Shown: positions 48,230 to 61,345, counted from the first letter of the stretch. The stretch is 64,000 nt of DNA from Lithospermum erythrorhizon (GCA_019722365.1 JADFUC010001190.1:145895-209894); one strand, 5' to 3'. Made by a program: numbers and translations. The notes: generated from the sequence alone by a model not told the origin.

Positions 48230-48465
48230 TTATATTTTTGTATAAATTTATTGATATATTTTTATATTTTTGTACAAATTTATTGATATATTTTTGTAAT
48301 TTTGCACAAATATGATGATATATTTTTGCACAAATCTATTGTTATATTTTTGTAATATATTTGATAAATATAAATTCAGAATGCACAAATATATCACATC
48401 ACATTTGTGCAAAAGTACAAAAATATATCAATAGATTTATATAAAAATACAAAAATATATATGAT
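48230..48465. repeat. Inverted AT-rich repeat built of short tandem units
   Basis: The left arm repeats AAATTTATTGATATATTTTT and TTTTGTA phrases. The right arm holds their reverse complement (AAAAATATATCAATAGATTT, then ATATAAAAATACAAAAATAT). The two can fold into a long hairpin around about 48370. Confidence 0.75.
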
Positions 48466-49513
48466 TTATGTAAATATCTGAAAGCAGTCGTCCACACTTA
48501 TGCAGAATCTACACAGATAAAAATATGCACAACACCCCTAACTTTATGATAAGACTCAACTCGCAGTTGAACCTCTTTGGAATCTCATCAGTAGTAATAT
48601 GGTCTAAAGGCATGTACTATTGGAAGTAAGGGGACAAGGGCAACATTTAAACGACAAAATTATTGGTAATCGATGGGGATTAAAGGCTTTAAGCTTTAGG
48701 AATGTGCAAGAATAAAGTGAGTAAGACTCTTATAAGGTTTTCTTCTCCTCAAAGTTAGATGTTTTTAGTTTTATTAATAAAAATTATGTTTGATGCATCT
48801 TGTCAATTCGATTGCTCTTCAAATTTTATTGTTAGAGATATTATTTTCTTTCATTTTAATTTAACTGAGAGATTAATTTGACATCACGATTAAGTTATGT
48901 ATACGTATCTGTCCTCGTGTCGCGTTACAGTCGGCCATTTTCCGATTAAGATTGAATCCCCTAACATAAAAGTATGAGTTGTGTTTAACTTACATTCACA
49001 TTATCAATTACTATATTACCCTTATTATAATATTTTCTATTGATGAAAAAATATGTTTCTAAATTTTTTTAAAACACTCCTATAACAATTCAATAATTAA
49101 TAAGTTCTAAATTTTTAGCTCAAAATTCTATAACAATTCAAATATAGTTGGATTTTTACTACTTTCATAGATATGCTAATTAGCATATGTTCGTGCTCCA
49201 ACGTATTCATTAATTATATAAAAAATACTCACCATCTTTATCCACTTGAGATAAAAGTGTTTGATATAATCTTTGCCTTTGATTTTTTTTTAATTTTATC
49301 ATAAAAATAAATGAAATTTTATTTTAATGCAATGAATTAGACTTCTCCTTACTAATTTTTTTGTATGATAATTATTCAATTATAAATTAAGAAATATTTT
49401 TCTAATCCAAAAAGTACTATTAAAAATATATCCCTATATAAATTACATTATGTGATATTTTATATTACATTTCAACAATTGAAATAAAAAAGTTTCAAGT
49501 TACATATCTAATA

Positions 49514-49700
49514 CTCCCTCCATCCCCAATAGATTGTCAAGGTTTAAATTTGGATTTTTCACATATTAAATGTGAAATTGAAATATTTTTATTTATGTTG
49601 TATAATATTTGATGAAAATTATCAAACAATAATATTTTCAATGTACTTTAATATTGACATTAAATTTTATTCAAATCAAAATTATGTTTATCGATGAAGG
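49514..49700. mobile_element. Partial Stowaway-like MITE
   Basis: Starts CTCCCTCCATCCCCAATAGA after TA at 49512-49513. No matching right end was found, so the element is truncated or too diverged; the end given is approximate. Confidence 0.45.
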
Positions 49701-52024
49701 CGTGGCTGTTACTAGTATGAAGAGTAATAGATTTGGATATTTTATTTCGAAATTTAATTTTTATTATAATATCTATAACATGTTAGTTTTTTATGCTTAA
49801 ATAAAATATCTTTATCTATAAACTATAAGTATAATAATTAATTAGAGATGAATTCAATATATGAAAATTTAAAAATTCAATCTTCACTATTTCATATTGA
49901 TTTACTAATTAGTAAACTAAATAAAAATTATATTGTCACTTAATAATAATACTTATATTAGTTTTACTCTGCCATGAAATATAATTCAGCAATATTATGG
50001 TCTAAAAAATATATGCATGAATATGTATATTATAGGTATATAATTTACTTTATTGATGAACATTCGATGTACAAATCGATACCTTCATCTTCTATTTGAA
50101 TGACTTATTGTGACCTTTTATATTAAAGTTGTTATTTATCTTTGGATATTTTAAAAGTTTTCATATCAAGTAATTAATCACATATATACTATTGAAGTTT
50201 AACTTTTTATTAAAAAAATTATTGCACAATATATAGTTTTTAAAAGAGGTATGCCATATTTATTCTATTGATTTTCAATATAAATTCATTTACAGGTATT
50301 TAAGTATTGAGCAAGGGCATCCCAATGTGTGGCGCATTTTGTGTGGCTAAAATTGAGAGAATTTCATAAAAAAGTCTTGATATTATTCAATTTTGTGCAA
50401 ATATTATTGAGTCGATAAATGATTAAATATGTTAAAATGAATAAAATAAAATAACGTTGAATAGTAGAACTATGAATAATTTATACTAATCAACGTAAAT
50501 ACTTACTTGTTGTAATGCCCGATACACGTCACGTTTACTAATATTATTAATAAGTATAAACGCGTACATTTTACTAGTATTAATAAGTATCTAGCTATAG
50601 TTTAGAATACCATGTGATCATGCATGTTAATCACCAAGCGTTTTATTAATGATCCAGCTTTTGATCATGTTAATCACCAAGTATACATAGCTTTTGTGTT
50701 CTTTCACTGTTAACATTTCATACAACACCTAATACATTTGCTAATTCGCTATCCGATAAACTTGCAAGTCAAATGATGAGGGTATGGAGATTAGATGTAT
50801 CTTTTTATGCTGGGTCCTCAATTATTTCTAATATTCCTTTTTAGGGTCACTTTTATATTTGAGACATCGCTAATGTCAGGAATCTTACGTCGAAGAAGAC
50901 AATTGTAAATTTGTAATACAAAGATGATGCTATTGCTCGAGTATTTGTTTTATATTTTATATTATTTTTATACGATACTCTTGTTAATCTATTATACTTA
51001 TTTAAAATCTTGATAAATATAATATTTATGATTACAAAATATTTTATAAAAATATAAAATATCACCTGCTATGATATATAATGAATAATATCACATAAAA
51101 TAGTACTTTACATGATATAAACTAAGTTGGACGAGAAAACTTATGTTAGTTGTGTGGCCTTTATTTGACATGCACGTCGAAACGTGAACACATTAGGCTA
51201 GGCAGTCTGTTAATAATTAGAATTATTGTCTAAATCACAAGGACGTCTGTTATTAATTGAAGAAATTTTGTAATTAACTTCAAACATAAGATTATTAATA
51301 CGGAGTATAAAGTTTTGTCGGTAGAGGACACTAGTGCCCACAACTGTTACCAGTGTCGGAAGTCTTTAGACTCGATGACACTTTAATTTTCATATCTAGT
51401 TTTGGCCTTTCCACATATGTTTATCAACTCAAATAATTAATTAACCATCCAATTCTTCAATTAATATCTACTAGAGTTTCACTATATACTTGATTCACGA
51501 AAGCCGATATGTTTTATAGGATTTCAAAATATTACGACTAGCATACAAATAGAATTAGAATGAACTTGCCAAATTCAAGGTAACCATAGGAAAGGAGGTT
51601 TATACACATATTATCTCATTCAATATCATAATCCGGTCAAACATAATAATATCATATTTTAACCTATAAATTTCTAAAACTTACAAACTTAATCACTTCC
51701 AAGCTAATTTACTAACAAGCATTGTCAATTGTAAAAAAAAAAAGCATTGTCAATTGTCACATATATATCTTTGTGACATAGATAAACATGGAGACTATAT
51801 ATATAGCAAATTATAGGTGATTCAATGTCTACTTTATATAGTTTTATTATTTCAATATCACGCTAAATAATGTAACTTGAATATACCATTTTAACTAAGC
51901 TTAATTTATATTGATTAAAATAATCAATTTGGGATTATGAACCGTTCAACTTAATTTTCTATCAAAATAGAATGATAAAAACATCTTTATCACTCCAACT
52001 AATATCTTTTTTCATGTCTACTAG

Positions 52025-52034
52025 CCTATATATA
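52025..52034 (+). promoter_or_regulatory. Candidate TATA box of the MYB gene
   Basis: CCTATATATA stands about 305 bp before the MYB start codon, which would give a 5' untranslated region of about 275 nt. It is chosen by sequence only; the surrounding DNA is AT-rich, so chance is possible. Confidence 0.35.
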
Positions 52035-52331
52035 ATTGAAGCATTCCATTTCACATTGAATCAAAGAAAATCACAAGATCAAATTGAGAATAATACAATA
52101 AATTAATCTAGAATTAGCCGCTGAATGTGACCTCCTTTAGTTTTTGAAAGCTACCTTCCCTCTTCTATATCAAGTTTGAGTCCATACTTGTCAGATTGTT
52201 TTTTACAAGCACCTCTCTGTATAATCTTCTTCAGCTCTCACGGAATCCAATTCCACTTAGGCAAAGCTAATTTGACCACCTTTTGTTAGGCTTTTCCCAA
52301 CATTTCAATATCTTTGTTGATTAAACTGCAC

Positions 52332-53745
52332 ATGGGGAGGCACTCTTGCTGTTACAAACAAAAGCTAAGAAAAGGCCTTTGGTCTCCTGAAGAAGATGAG
52401 AAACTTATTAACCATATCACTAAATATGGACATGGGTGTTGGAGTTCTGTCCCTAAACTTGCAGGTGATTATTCCATATTCAGTCCTTTTAAGTCCATTA
52501 GCTTTCCTTTTTCTGTTTCAAAATGCTATCTATTCATGCATGGTACATTGAAAAAATGTTAGGACTTGAAAGATGTGGCAAGAGCTGTAGACTGAGGTGG
52601 ATCAATTATTTGAGGCCTAACTTGAAGAGGGGAGCTTTTTCCCAAGAGGAAGAAAATTTGATTACAGAATTGCATGCAGCTCTTGGAAACAAGTAAGAAC
52701 TTATGCATTCAATGCATTCTTTTAGCTTCATCATCTGATGTTGTTTCATTTTCTTTTTGTTTTGTGTAGGTGGTCCCAAATTGCTGCTCAACTACCTGGG
52801 AGAACTGACAATGAGATCAAGAATCTTTGGAACTCATCAATCAAAAAGAAACTAAGGGAAAAGGGCATTGATCCAAACACTCATAAACCATTGTCAGAAG
52901 TTGAAAAAGAAGAGAAATTGGGGTCAACAAACAGCAAAAATAATAATGACAAGATCTCTCAGGAATCATCTAGTGGATTGAATTTTGTTGATCAGCCAGA
53001 GAGCATTTCAACAAATTCAAAATCAACTCTTGAATTTTTCCTCAACAAGTCAAATTCTTCCTTGAGCTTTCATGCACCAGACTGCTATGAACTATTTGCT
53101 CAAACCAATGGAACTACCACCCGCACTTGCTCTAATAAGCCTCTGGAGGGGTATAATACCTTCTTTCACCAATTGAATTATGCCCAAAATGTTGGAATAT
53201 CACAAATGAGCCCACCCACCTCCTCATTTCTCTTCAATCCCACCACAAACAATTCAAACATGACTGCAACCACCTCTGTTCTCTCATCTATTTCAAAGTC
53301 AATCATGTCGCCTCTTATGAAGCCTTCCTTAGACCTTCTTCATTCATCAGAGAATCCTATAACCTCTTTTGATATACATAAATTTCATATCAATTCAATA
53401 GACTTGCAGAACAACGATTCTTTCCAAGAAAATACAACTACTAATACTATCTCATCATGGAGTTCTGTTTCAGATTGTGGGAATTCAGTTAAACAAAGTG
53501 AAACTGAAGATATCAAATGGAATCAATATCTTCAAACGCCATTCTTGATAGGACATAATAATGCCACTCATAGCCATCAAAATTTAGGGGAAAATATGTA
53601 TAGAAATGCAGAGATAAAATCAGAGACCCCTTTTACAATTGGAGAGGAAAATTCATTGAATACCATTAATTTTCATCAACAAGAAGAATTATCCTCAGAG
53701 GATTTCCAGAGGCTTCAAGCAGCCACATTTGAGCAGTATTCTTAG
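52332..53745 (+). CDS. R2R3-MYB transcription factor, MYB61/MYB50/MYB86 type
   Basis: Three exons (52332-52464, 52563-52692, 52770-53745) give 412 residues. The start [17 protein letters not shown] and the intron positions are those of the group. R2 has Trp17, Trp37 and Trp57; R3 has Phe70, Trp89 and Trp108 in the recognition helix region ([13 protein letters not shown]). After the repeats [13 protein letters not shown] follows, shared with MYB61, MYB50, MYB86 and MYB55-like factors. The long tail is Ser/Asn/Thr-rich and acidic at the end. R3 lacks the Arg/Lys needed for the bHLH-binding motif (ELHAALGNK), so it likely acts without a bHLH partner. Group members control lignin, mucilage, stomatal aperture and secondary wall programmes; which one applies here cannot be told. 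The upstream in-frame TTG at 52314 is not the start. Confidence 0.92.
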
Positions 53746-55100
53746 CTGACGATAACTATAACTTTCAGACTCGGCCAAGCTAAAGATATGTATACAGATT
53801 ACAAGCCAGGTTTGTTATAGAAAATTCTAATGATATTCTTAAATTTATCTGGATGTTCTCTGAATTTAGAGTGGAAAACTTTGCTCATCTTCGTTCATCA
53901 TTTCATATTCTTGCAGTTTTCAATTGTTACAATTTATATGACATGTCTTGATGTTGTCCTTTTTTAGTATTGTTTGATTTTATTACTGAGTATAACTCGT
54001 ACATGTTCTTAAAATGTTGAATTTTAACCTTGCATTATATTGCATGCACTTTAACCTCCATCAGGGGTCTGTTATTTGCTATATATAAACCCAATTAAGG
54101 GCATAAAGTAGGCGAAAATGACTAAACGAGGAGAGAATAATACTATTTGCAAATCCTATCCAGTCAACGATAACTTGACTTACCATTATTTACGAACAAA
54201 GATAATAAGTATGTATGTATATATGTCCTAAAAATGTACAATAATTATTTTTTGGTGGGATTATTGTCTCTGAAAAATAGAGCGACCAGGGACCGGCCAG
54301 ACCACATAAATTACATAAGTAGTTATTTTCTAAAAAATAGTTATATATCTGATTTTCATGCTTCCTTGATATGACCTATTTTGTAATACGGAGTAGTATT
54401 CAATTATTCATTATGAATGGGACTTGGAAGGATGCATATACTTACTTACGATATCTTCAATATATAAAATATACATTGACAAAAATGAGTTACTAAATAA
54501 TTGTAAGTTGTGTGGTAACGATGATCAGTATAGTTTATTTGTAGAGAGAAATAGGAGGATAATCTCCTAATAATAATTGTATCTTTTGGCAATTTATGAT
54601 CGCCCCTCTTAACATTATTGTTGAGAGAATGGGATATTATTGTCTTAGCAATATATAGTACTACTCCGTATTTGAATATGATGGATGTTTTTTTTTTCTT
54701 TGTTTAGCCGGCAATATATTCTTATGGAATTAGCGAAAAGAAGTATAATTGTATATCTAGAACTATCATTTTCCTCAGCACATCGAGTTACAACACTACA
54801 GCCCGACTCGACACAAGAATAATAAAATAAAGACTGAGCTAAAAGTAAAAACAAAACAATTTGGTAATCAGGTTAGGAATTGCCAATGTGGCACTTTAAG
54901 TGGAAGGGTAAAGGCTGGGTGGGGTTTTATGTCACGAGGTACAAATAAGACTTATCACAGATGCTCGCTGAATTCTTGCTTACTTTTTCCCATTCTACTC
55001 CTATCTACATGCTTGTAGATTCGAGAGATTTTTAACCAATCACATACACACTACTATCCTTAGTACGTAATAACTCGTGGTAATCACTAAAAGCGAGGAT
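53746..55100. other. Intergenic region between MYB and the copia element
   Basis: Contains the MYB 3' side and AT-rich spacer. The 9-mer TACGGAGTA occurs at 54387 and, inverted, at 54662; no larger element around these was established. No gene. Confidence 0.4.
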
Positions 55101-55574
55101 TGTTGTAACGAGGTGTTAACAACGATTTAATACGAAACTAAATGAGTTTATAGAGCAGCTCCGTACATTCAGCCTACAATAAAAATAAACTCTCAAAGCT
55201 CTTTTTTGCCTCACAAAAATACAATGCGAAATTTTCTCTTTTCGGTTGTGCTTACGAGTGCATTAGAAGCGTTTATATAGTATGTACAAAATAAGTTTAT
55301 TTTAATAGCTGTCATAAAAGCAAAACTTCTATTTTGTAAAATATTGATGCATTCGGTTTTCTAACCCTTGCTGTTATAGGCGTGTGAGTCTTCTTGCTTT
55401 GATGCGAAGCAATTCATTTTAACGAATGGGTAATACTCACGAGATATTAACGTAAAAGGAAACAAAATCTTGAGCGATTCAACATACTTTCTGCCGCGAG
55501 TATTCTTTAAGCTATTAGAAGGCGGTTAATTACAACCTCATAGAAATACTTGGTCAATTTTCATTGCACTAACA
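55101..55574 (-). repeat. 3' LTR of the Sirevirus-like copia element
   Basis: Read on the minus strand it begins TGTTAGTGCAATGAAAATTG at 55574 and ends CTCGTTACAACA at 55101, the TGTT...AACA ends common in copia LTRs. Directly before it stands a purine-rich tract (GCACAAAGTGGGGAG, about 55578-55592), the expected second-strand primer. Inside, ACTATATAAACGC (about 55270-55282) is a good TATA box. About 474 bp. The 5' LTR lies outside the window, so pair identity and insertion age cannot be judged. Confidence 0.65.
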
Positions 55575-55599
55575 AACTCCCCACTTTGTGCTTAAGTTT

Positions 55600-57645
55600 T
55601 TCGCGGAAACCGAATCTCTTGAGAACCTCACGCGTCATGCCGAGGCGTATATAACGGCAAATCAAAATAGCATAATAGCGCAAATAGGAATAGCGTAAAT
55701 AACCATAAATAAACACACCAGGATGGAAAGCGAACATACGCAATAGTCAAATGTCAACCACAGTATTAAAGGCGGATAAATTTAAGCGGATGCCATAAAA
55801 CATAAAAAACCATAATAAAATTTAACACGCGAGGCATTGTCCAAATTACACAAACAAATAAAATGCTCCACCATGGGTTCTCCGTCCGTCACATGCTCCC
55901 CTGTTGTCCCAACATAAAGCTCCCTAAAAACACATACATTCTTGTGCATGGGCCGAAGCGACATGGCTTGAGGTACTCTGCCACTATCTCCACCAACTAG
56001 ATCAACATACGGATTAAGCTTCTCATAAGCTCCTCGGCGTGCCTCGAGAGCCAGTTTCCCGGCCCGGGCTAGGCGGAATCACCCGAATCAAATGCAAATC
56101 TAGGTTCCTCGGAAAATTTGAAATTTTATCCGTTAATCTCTTGCTCCACGAGAGCCTCCACCGGCATCAACAAGTGCGAGGAGGTATATACAACATGAGA
56201 GTGCCTTCCATGAGTTTACAGGGTGATGGTAATGGCTCAAATTAGGAGCCTGATATCATCGATTAGTCGGGGACATCTTAGCTGCGGGCTTGGAGGATGC
56301 TACATATCATGCTAGGATAGACTATGGGTTTCAGAACAACATGGGACTGAGCATGTTGTATAGTTTGGTAAAAAAGAACCCATCCTAAATCAAATGAGGT
56401 CCCAATGCTTATCATATAAAGAACCCTAGCCAAAGACTTAGAGACACTAGTAGTGTGAGTGGTAGAGACCCAATTAGCGACACCAACTTTATGAAGCACA
56501 TCATACTTAACACTCAATTTAGAGGAAGGAAGTCCCTTGTCAGGCCAAGTGTCAATGGCACCCCCCGTTAACACTTTGACAATAGTAGATAGTTGCAAGT
56601 TGTAGTCGTATTGCTTTATCCGTTGTTAGCTCTGGCAGAAATAGTCATTAATAATTCTTGGAGAGAAGTCAAAGGTGAAGTTTCTGAAGGTTACCTTGAA
56701 ATGAGTGGCACTTGCGTGATCATGATATTACCCGGTCATGTTGCAAATAAATTCCCACACTGACCAACTTCGGGTAGTAGGAACTTGACTAACTGCTGAC
56801 GGGTGGCATGACTCACTGAGACGCTTCCCGAAAATGTCCGTAATATTTGGAGTTAACTAGCGGTAGCTTCAAATAACATATTCTCGGGTACAGCGCCATT
56901 CGGTTTTGCCCTGAGCGCCATACGGATTCTTCCTCCTCGAATTCAAAGACAGTAGTAGTGGATCGACAACGATATTTTTTGGGAATCCTTACATTTCCCA
57001 TTTCTAGTCTGCAGTTCTCGGTCAACTGACTTGCTTTGTGGTTTTCCTCTTTTTGGTTATCATGACGGCTATGTCTCACTCGTGATTCTTGAGTCTCTTC
57101 AGCATTGTCACCCTGTGGCTCATGTTCAGGCAACCATTCGTCATCAGCAGTTGGTTGTGTAACGGATGGCATTACTTTTAGGGAGCAGTTCTTGACCTCT
57201 TTGAGGCGCATTTTCTTACGCTCTTTTTCGACTCATGCGACATACCAGCTGACCCTCTTGGGGCATCAGCACCGTACGCTGGCTCTTGGCGACTCTCTTC
57301 TTTGCTCAACTTCTTCTTAGATTCCGGAGGAAGTTTTGGCGGCCTAAATCGCTCTTCTTGTGCTTCGCACTATTTGGACTTCTTCTTTTTTGGCCGTCAT
57401 CCGCCCGGGAATCGCCGTGAATATAAAGCATCGAAGATGTCATTAACACCTTGACCACGCGGGTGAATTTTCGTTTAAGCCCCGGAGCCATAGCTGGAGT
57501 TGGTAAGGAGGCGAAAGTGTTAAGAAGTGCCCGGCCGAGGCGTGGCTCTTCGTGCGATTGTGTGTTCGATCGCGCTAGTGGTAAAGATCTCGTATTGAAG
57601 TGGTTTAAGCACAAGCTCTCACCACCTGCCAGTTGAGGCACATCT
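55600..57645 (-). pseudogene. Degenerate distal part of the envelope-like region of the copia element
   Basis: Frames on the minus strand, broken by stops, keep the flavour of the plant transposon domain found behind RNase H in Sireviruses: FTRVVKVL with SRADDGQKRRSPNSAKHKK (about 57340-57480), then LTGGAIDTWPDKG, SSKLSVKYDVLHKVGVANW and THTTSVSKSLARVLYMISIG (about 56350-56580). Function of these env-like proteins in plants is unknown. Not intact. Confidence 0.6.
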
Positions 57646-57832
57646 CGCGATTTACCTCCTCCGTGGAATCCTAGGGCAGGAACCTCGAGGGGCCGCTACT
57701 ATGACGGTTCATAATTTTTTACATTTGGTCATAGCTTCCTTTTCGGCTGATCTTAGCGTTAGTGTCGAGTGATGCCAGTATATGCCTCCATCAATGACCT
57801 TAAGCGATCACATGCTTAAGTGTCAAAAACAC

Positions 57833-58639
57833 TTATACAGTATAAGCGACATCCATTCCCTCAAACATAGTGTCTTTGACAAAGTCATCAACAGTTGGTT
57901 TTAACACATCTCCCCCTGAAGTGGAATCACCCTTCAGTCCATGCATAGTGTCCTTGACACTTGATTCAATCTTATCACCCATGTCTTCAACAGTTGGAGT
58001 CTTTACATCTTCAGTCACATTATCTGCATATGACACATCTACACCATCCGCTTTGGGAACATCTTCACCGACTTTAGTAGATTTATTAGACACATCAGAG
58101 GGCTCAACAGTCTTACCTGTGGTGTCTTCGACATGTGGATTGACAGATGGATCTGACACATCTGCAACTTTTGACATCTCAGCAACCGAAGAGTCAATGA
58201 CTCTTTCTTCAACAATTGGAGCAACCTCTTCTCCAATACTGTCCTCCTCAATATTAATTTCATCATGGGACTTCTCCCCACCAACATCATCATCTTCCAT
58301 AGTAACCCTACTCGGCCTAGGGTTATCGAGTTCTCGAACATTGGTGTAATCAACCCACGACAAATAATTATTGTGAATTAAGGGTACTCCTCCCTGTGTA
58401 TCTTCTTGAGAAGTATCAATAGGGGGTATACTTCTGATCGGAGTTGGACAGAAAACCTGTTCTTCCTCCATACTCGTCGAGACAGGGATTTTAGACTTCC
58501 ACCCTTTCGACTTCTGGGCTTCTTGATTCACAATTGGTGGTTCAACCTCCATGCATGTGTTATCACTCGGACCAACACCCTTCTTCTTGCCTTTAGTTGC
58601 TTTTCCCGACGTGTGAAGGCCTTTTCGAGTTTTCACCAT
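57833..58639 (-). CDS. Envelope-like ORF of a Sirevirus-type copia element, N-terminal part
   Basis: Open frame from an internal ATG at 58639 (MVKTRKGLHTSGKATKGKKK) to the stop at 57833, 268 residues. The frame is open further upstream to 58954, but family members start at a basic MVKTRK-like or MVRTRK-like N-terminus. The start is strongly basic and nuclear-signal-like; the rest is very acidic, with Val/Asp/Ser repeats (VEDTTGKTVEPSDVS, DGVDVSYADNVTEDV). It sits behind RNase H on the same strand, the place of the env-like gene in Sireviruses. The continuation at lower coordinates is broken, so this is probably a truncated copy. Confidence 0.65.
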   Translation of the reverse strand: MVKTRKGLHTSGKATKGKKKGVGPSDNTCMEVEPPIVNQEAQKSKGWKSKIPVSTSMEEEQVFCPTPIRSIPPIDTSQEDTQGGVPLIHNNYLSWVDYTNVRELDNPRPSRVTMEDDDVGGEKSHDEINIEEDSIGEEVAPIVEERVIDSSVAEMSKVADVSDPSVNPHVEDTTGKTVEPSDVSNKSTKVGEDVPKADGVDVSYADNVTEDVKTPTVEDMGDKIESSVKDTMHGLKGDSTSGGDVLKPTVDDFVKDTMFEGMDVAYTV

Positions 58640-59071
58640 CGTTGCTTTTGAAGTTTTTATGAGATTTTGGGAAGGTGCAGGACAATTGGGAGTTTTGTGA
58701 GTGAAAGAGAAGATATTTGTGTTTGAGATTGTGAGAATTGTGAGAGGGTATGTGTGGATTTTGAAGAGGTTAATGGCCGTTTTATTTTTGGCAAAATTGA
58801 TTTTATGGTAATTGGGCACGAATAAGGAATGTGGGTAGTTAGGACAAGGACTTACCATAATTAATGAACTCCAGTTGCCATTAACTCGAGAATTAACTTC
58901 TCCTTCAAGATTTCCCGCCAAAACAAATTCATCAAAATTGGAACCTCTCGACATATGCCAATAGTTATAACACCTTGCATCAGACTTCTGAGAACACTTG
59001 TTCTCACTCCACCAGTTGTAACACTTGGTATCAACCTCATACCTCCTAGTGCTACAACCCTTCTTTGGTTG

Positions 59072-59475
59072 CTATTTGTCAATAACACATAATCCAAGAG
59101 AGGATCTCAAGGATTCGAACTTTGCTGCATCCAAAGCTTTAGTAAAAATATCTGTCAATTGCTTATCAGTACTCACATGTTCCAAGGAAATCACTTTATC
59201 TTCAACAAGCTCCCTGATGAAGTGGTGTCTAATATCAATATGCTTTGTTCTGCTATGCTGCACTGGATTCTTGGATATATTGATGGCACTCAAGTTGTCA
59301 CAATAGAGTGTCATAGCACCTTGCCTGACATTGTATTCTTCAAGCATCTGCTTCATCCACAAGAGTTGGGTACAACTGCTACCAACAACTATGTATTCAG
59401 CTTCGGCTGTAGATAGAGAAACTGAATTTTGTTTCTTACTAAACCAAGATACAAGGTTATTTCCCAAAAAGAAAC
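59072..59475 (-). pseudogene. Copia RNase H region
   Basis: Minus-strand frame of about 130 residues with the standard copia RNase H wording: NNLVSWFSKKQNSVSLSTAE then AEYIVVGSSCTQLLWMKQML, LYCDNLSAINISKNPV, HSRTKHIDIRHHFIREL and TDIFTKALD, ending shortly after GLCVI. The Glu of STAEAEY and the Asp of YCDN, two catalytic acids, are present. The first part of the domain is missing because the insertion at about 59475-61985 separates it from the RT. Confidence 0.85.
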
Positions 59476-60819
59476 ATCCGCAGACGTGCTTAAAATATTG
59501 AAATAACCTATTACGTTTTAATCATTTTAAAATATATTAAATGAGACGCCTAGTGGTATGACTCGGAGATAGAAGGAATACTTTCGAAATAAAATAGATA
59601 AATCGAGACGAGTATAAAAACGAGTAGTATTTGGTTGCACGAATAATAATCGATTTAGGATCGTTTTCATCCGGTTAATTTAAAAAAAATGGAGAATAAA
59701 ACCCCACACCAAACATGACCTAACACTATCCTATATATATCACCCTTAACCTCAAAATCCTCACTTTTTTTCCCCCATTTGTGCCGCCCTAACCATCACC
59801 CTCTCCTCATCAATTTTATTTTTATTTTGTGAAGTTATCATCTAAAACTCAAGCTTAAAGTATTCCTTCAATCATCTAAACATCCAAGGTATAAGAAACA
59901 ACTCTTAAACTTTTCATTTCATGTCTTAAAGTATCAATATAATATCTTGTTTTGTTTTATAATTGGAAAATTTGGGAAAAATGGATATTATGTTAAAAGA
60001 TTGAATCTTTATGTAGTTAATGGTAGATTAAAAATTATATCTTATTATAACTAAAATATTGGAATATTTTTAGAAGTATATCTCTGAGAAATAATTATTT
60101 TATGTTTAGGTTTGGATTTTTAATTATTTAATTTTGGTTTTGTAAGAAAATAGGAAATAAATAGTAAATATTCTTGTATGAGGTTGATATTCAGTTTATA
60201 TATAATATATAATATGTGGAGTTGACCCATAAAAGAAAATTTTGATTTTGAATCGTTTTGATATTTATTATAAATGTTAAAATTTATATAGTCAAAAACC
60301 GAAATAAAATGGATATTAATATATATTTTGTGAAATAATTAAATTGAGATTTTTTCAGAGATTTACTACTGTAATTTGACCTTCTCAAGAAAATTTAGCA
60401 TTTTTAGAAGTCGTTTGCTATTTTTGATGAATTAATGACTAGAAAAGAGAGTTAAATCCAAAAGGTGTTAATTTAGACTTGAAAATTTAATATTTATTTT
60501 TCAGTGACTATGAGAGTATAAATAAGCTACATTTCAAAGGTAGTAATTTTTGAAGATAATTTTCTATTTATTTTGGTTATGGGGTTAGACCTTTATAAAT
60601 AGATTTGAGGTACAATAATGAGTTTGTAAATTCGAGTAGCCCAAGATGCCGTTCAAACCTTTAGTTAAAAAATATACTCATTTATAAGAAAAAATAATAT
60701 TATATTAATACATTGTTGCATTAGATAAGACTTGAGTAAGGACCGAACGCATGGAATAGCTAGTTGACTTCAAATTACTTTTGCTTGAGGTGAGTACAAA
60801 TTAGATGTTAGTAGCTTGA

Positions 60820-60863
<44 letters not shown>
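60820..60863. repeat. TA microsatellite
   Basis: Uninterrupted TA dinucleotides for about 44 bp inside the insertion. A second, less regular TA stretch lies at 61073-61121. Confidence 0.9.
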
Positions 60864-60866
<3 letters not shown>

Positions 60867-61077
60867 GTTTATATATTTGGTATGTGTGGATAAACGGTTA
60901 TATTTAAATATTTATTGAGCTACTATGAGATCGATGTTATGATATTGTTGAAGTTGTGTGTGATTATATTATGATTGTTGTGTGTGACCTGTGTTGCGTG
61001 TATGTTTGTGTGTGTTATTTGTCGTTGGTGTGTGTACTCTTTTGCAGGTTGAGTTGGGTGGAGTGAGACTATGATAT

Positions 61078-61122
<45 letters not shown>

Positions 61123-61127
61123 CATTG

Positions 61128-61345
61128 GGGGGTTTCCTCGATTGGGAGGTTGTGATATGCATATGATGGGTTGCCCCGATGTTTGGGAGGTTGTAATATG
61201 CATATTGGTGTGTTGTCCCGGTTGGGAGGTTGTGATGTATATATATGTTGGTGGATATGATGCATACATTGAGGTGGAGTTGTCCCGGGATGATGTTATA
61301 TTATATATAATGGTGGGATGCCCCGGGAGGATGTGATATGCAGAT
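61128..61345. repeat. Minisatellite, unit about 50-60 bp
   Basis: GGGAGGTTGTGATATGCATA or variants, followed by a GGTGG/GTTGCCCCG or GTTGTCCCGG phrase, recurs four to five times after the second TA stretch. Non-coding; the open frame through it is an effect of the repeat. Confidence 0.8.

Larger units (their letters stand above)
47410..52331. other. AT-rich intergenic region between PPR and MYB genes
   Basis: Contains the PPR 3' side, an inverted AT-rich repeat at 48230-48465, one end of a Stowaway-like MITE at 49514, a duplicated 17-mer (AGCATTGTCAATTGT plus neighbours, about 51718 and 51747) and the MYB promoter. No gene is supported; open frames at 47656-48060 and 50853-51065 show no known domain. 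Confidence 0.45.

Noticed and set aside
57870..58349. 159-codon plus-strand frame rich in Ser/Thr
   Set aside because: Antisense shadow of the acidic env-like ORF; composition follows from the Val/Asp-rich minus strand.
60969..61336. Open frames through the minisatellite
   Set aside because: Produced by repeat units free of stops; translations are simple repeats (YIYIYI, GGCD) without meaning.
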